A program made the translations under genes and the position numbers. DNA of 6,201 nt. It comes from Fidelibacterota bacterium (lineage in GTDB: Bacteria > Fidelibacterota > Marinisomatia > SCGC-AAA003-L08 > D37C17). The stretch spans positions 11,868 through 18,068 of the forward strand of contig PANV01000015.1 in the NCBI GenBank assembly GCA_002707765.1, read 5' to 3'. Positions 5,560-6,201 of this stretch are shown piece by piece (positions within the stretch are counted from its first letter, which is position 1; the number at the start of each line of letters is the position of its first letter). The notes under the pieces are model-generated. The model made no database searches, was not told the DNA's origin, and was given only the letters and a program-made list of their open reading frames with translations.

Positions 5560-6201
5560 TTGGTTTTTTTAAAAAAACAAATATTTCTGACACCATAAAG
5601 GAAGGTAGAATTTTGTGAAGAAAACTCATAATGAAAAATATTGATTTTTTATTTGCAAAATATGCTGGGTGTGAAGCATATAAATAGCTGTAATTTTCAT
5701 AAGAAAACAAATTTTTTTTAATATCCTTAAAAGTGTTTAATCTATAAAAAGTAGGGAAAACATCTTGCTCTTCCCTACTTGGTTGAACAAGTTTAATTAT
5801 TTTTTTGTGAATTTTGTTACTAAAAATTCTAGCTAAAATTGAAACATATTTATATTTATGTGGTGTTCTAGCACAAAAAATACCTCCAGGCTTTAGTACC
5901 CTGTTAATTTCAGATGTAAAACTATCTACATTCTCAACATGTTCAAGCACCCAGTCTGCAATAACTATATCAATACTTTTATCCTCGAGAGGTATTTTAT
6001 CCGGAGACATTAAAATATTTTTGTGTGTTGTTATGTTTTGCATAACTATATTGTCAATATCTGCTCCTATTAAAAGATTAACTTTATTTTTTAAATCTCT
6101 TATTTCTCTTCGATAAAAACATTTGTCTAATAAATTCCATGATCCTCTACCTGCCCCTAAGTCTAGAATTGTATCAGTTTTTTTTAAAATCGAATTTATT
6201 C
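5552..6201 (-). CDS. Class I SAM-dependent methyltransferase, 5' end beyond the right window edge
   Basis: The frame is open from the right edge to a TAG at 5552, giving 215 visible residues. The ATG at 6043 is not the start, because the SAM-binding motif lies upstream of it: ILDLGAGRGSW (visible residues 11-21, bases 6137-6169), then IGADID (44-49) as the acidic second strand. Next come IDIVIADWVLEHV (76-88), RVLKPGG (100-106) and a TPHKYKYV segment, the usual order of a Methyltransf_11-type Rossmann fold. The C-terminal QDVFPTFYRLNT segment (145-156) is a pattern I associate with methyltransferases in glycan clusters. It transfers methyl from S-adenosylmethionine in the cytoplasm, probably to a sugar, lipid carrier or decorating group; the target is not determinable. 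The missing N-terminus is probably short, as little normally precedes motif I. Its last codons overlap the start of the polymerase-like gene by 8 bp, so it is the first visible gene of the minus-strand operon. Confidence 0.85.
   Translation of the reverse strand, partial: INSILKKTDTILDLGAGRGSWNLLDKCFYRREIRDLKNKVNLLIGADIDNIVMQNITTHKNILMSPDKIPLEDKSIDIVIADWVLEHVENVDSFTSEINRVLKPGGIFCARTPHKYKYVSILARIFSNKIHKKIIKLVQPSREEQDVFPTFYRLNTFKDIKKNLFSYENYSYLYASHPAYFANKKSIFFIMSFLHKILPSFMVSEIFVFLKKPNE

Noticed and set aside
5814..6116. Plus-strand open frame of 100 codons
   Set aside because: It is antisense to the methyltransferase core motifs and shows no domain of its own. Its hydrophobic look follows from the opposite-strand coding.

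Overview
The window is extremely A+T-rich DNA with long A and T homopolymers, short intergenic gaps, overlapping genes and no recognisable Shine-Dalgarno sequences. This fits a streamlined, low-GC bacterium. A marine oligotroph such as a SAR11/Pelagibacterales-like alphaproteobacterium is my best guess, but it rests on composition and gene content only, since no rRNA or other taxonomic marker is present. The gene content is that of a surface-polysaccharide (O-antigen or capsule type) accessory locus.

Layout. At the left edge, on the minus strand, is the first part of a family 9 glycosyltransferase (heptosyltransferase-like), cut by the window edge. A gap of about 110 bp separates it from a divergent plus-strand gene, a full-length glutamine-dependent asparagine synthetase (asnB type, 332-2266). 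That gene converges, with an 8 bp gap, on a minus-strand block that reads from right to left: a class I SAM-dependent methyltransferase (cut by the right edge; its frame stays open well upstream of the first internal ATG), a polytopic membrane protein resembling Wzy-type polysaccharide polymerases, an asparagine-synthetase-fold protein without a glutaminase domain, and an aspartyl/asparaginyl beta-hydroxylase-family 2-oxoglutarate/Fe(II) oxygenase. The overlaps (8 bp, then a 4 bp ATGA) and the 25 bp gap point to one co-transcribed, translationally coupled operon.

How they may work together. The glycosyltransferase and the polymerase-like protein would build a glycan. The methyltransferase, the two asparagine-synthetase-fold enzymes and the oxygenase look like decorating enzymes. 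The most intriguing feature is the grouping of a complete amidotransferase, a diverged glutaminase-free relative and a hydroxylase of the Asp/Asn beta-hydroxylase family. One inferred possibility is that they make and attach an amide or a hydroxylated amino-acid substituent on a sugar or lipid-linked repeat unit. The sequence supports the enzyme families; the shared pathway is inference.

No tRNA, rRNA, CRISPR array, insertion sequence or attachment site was seen, and no stretch longer than about 110 bp lacks a gene.
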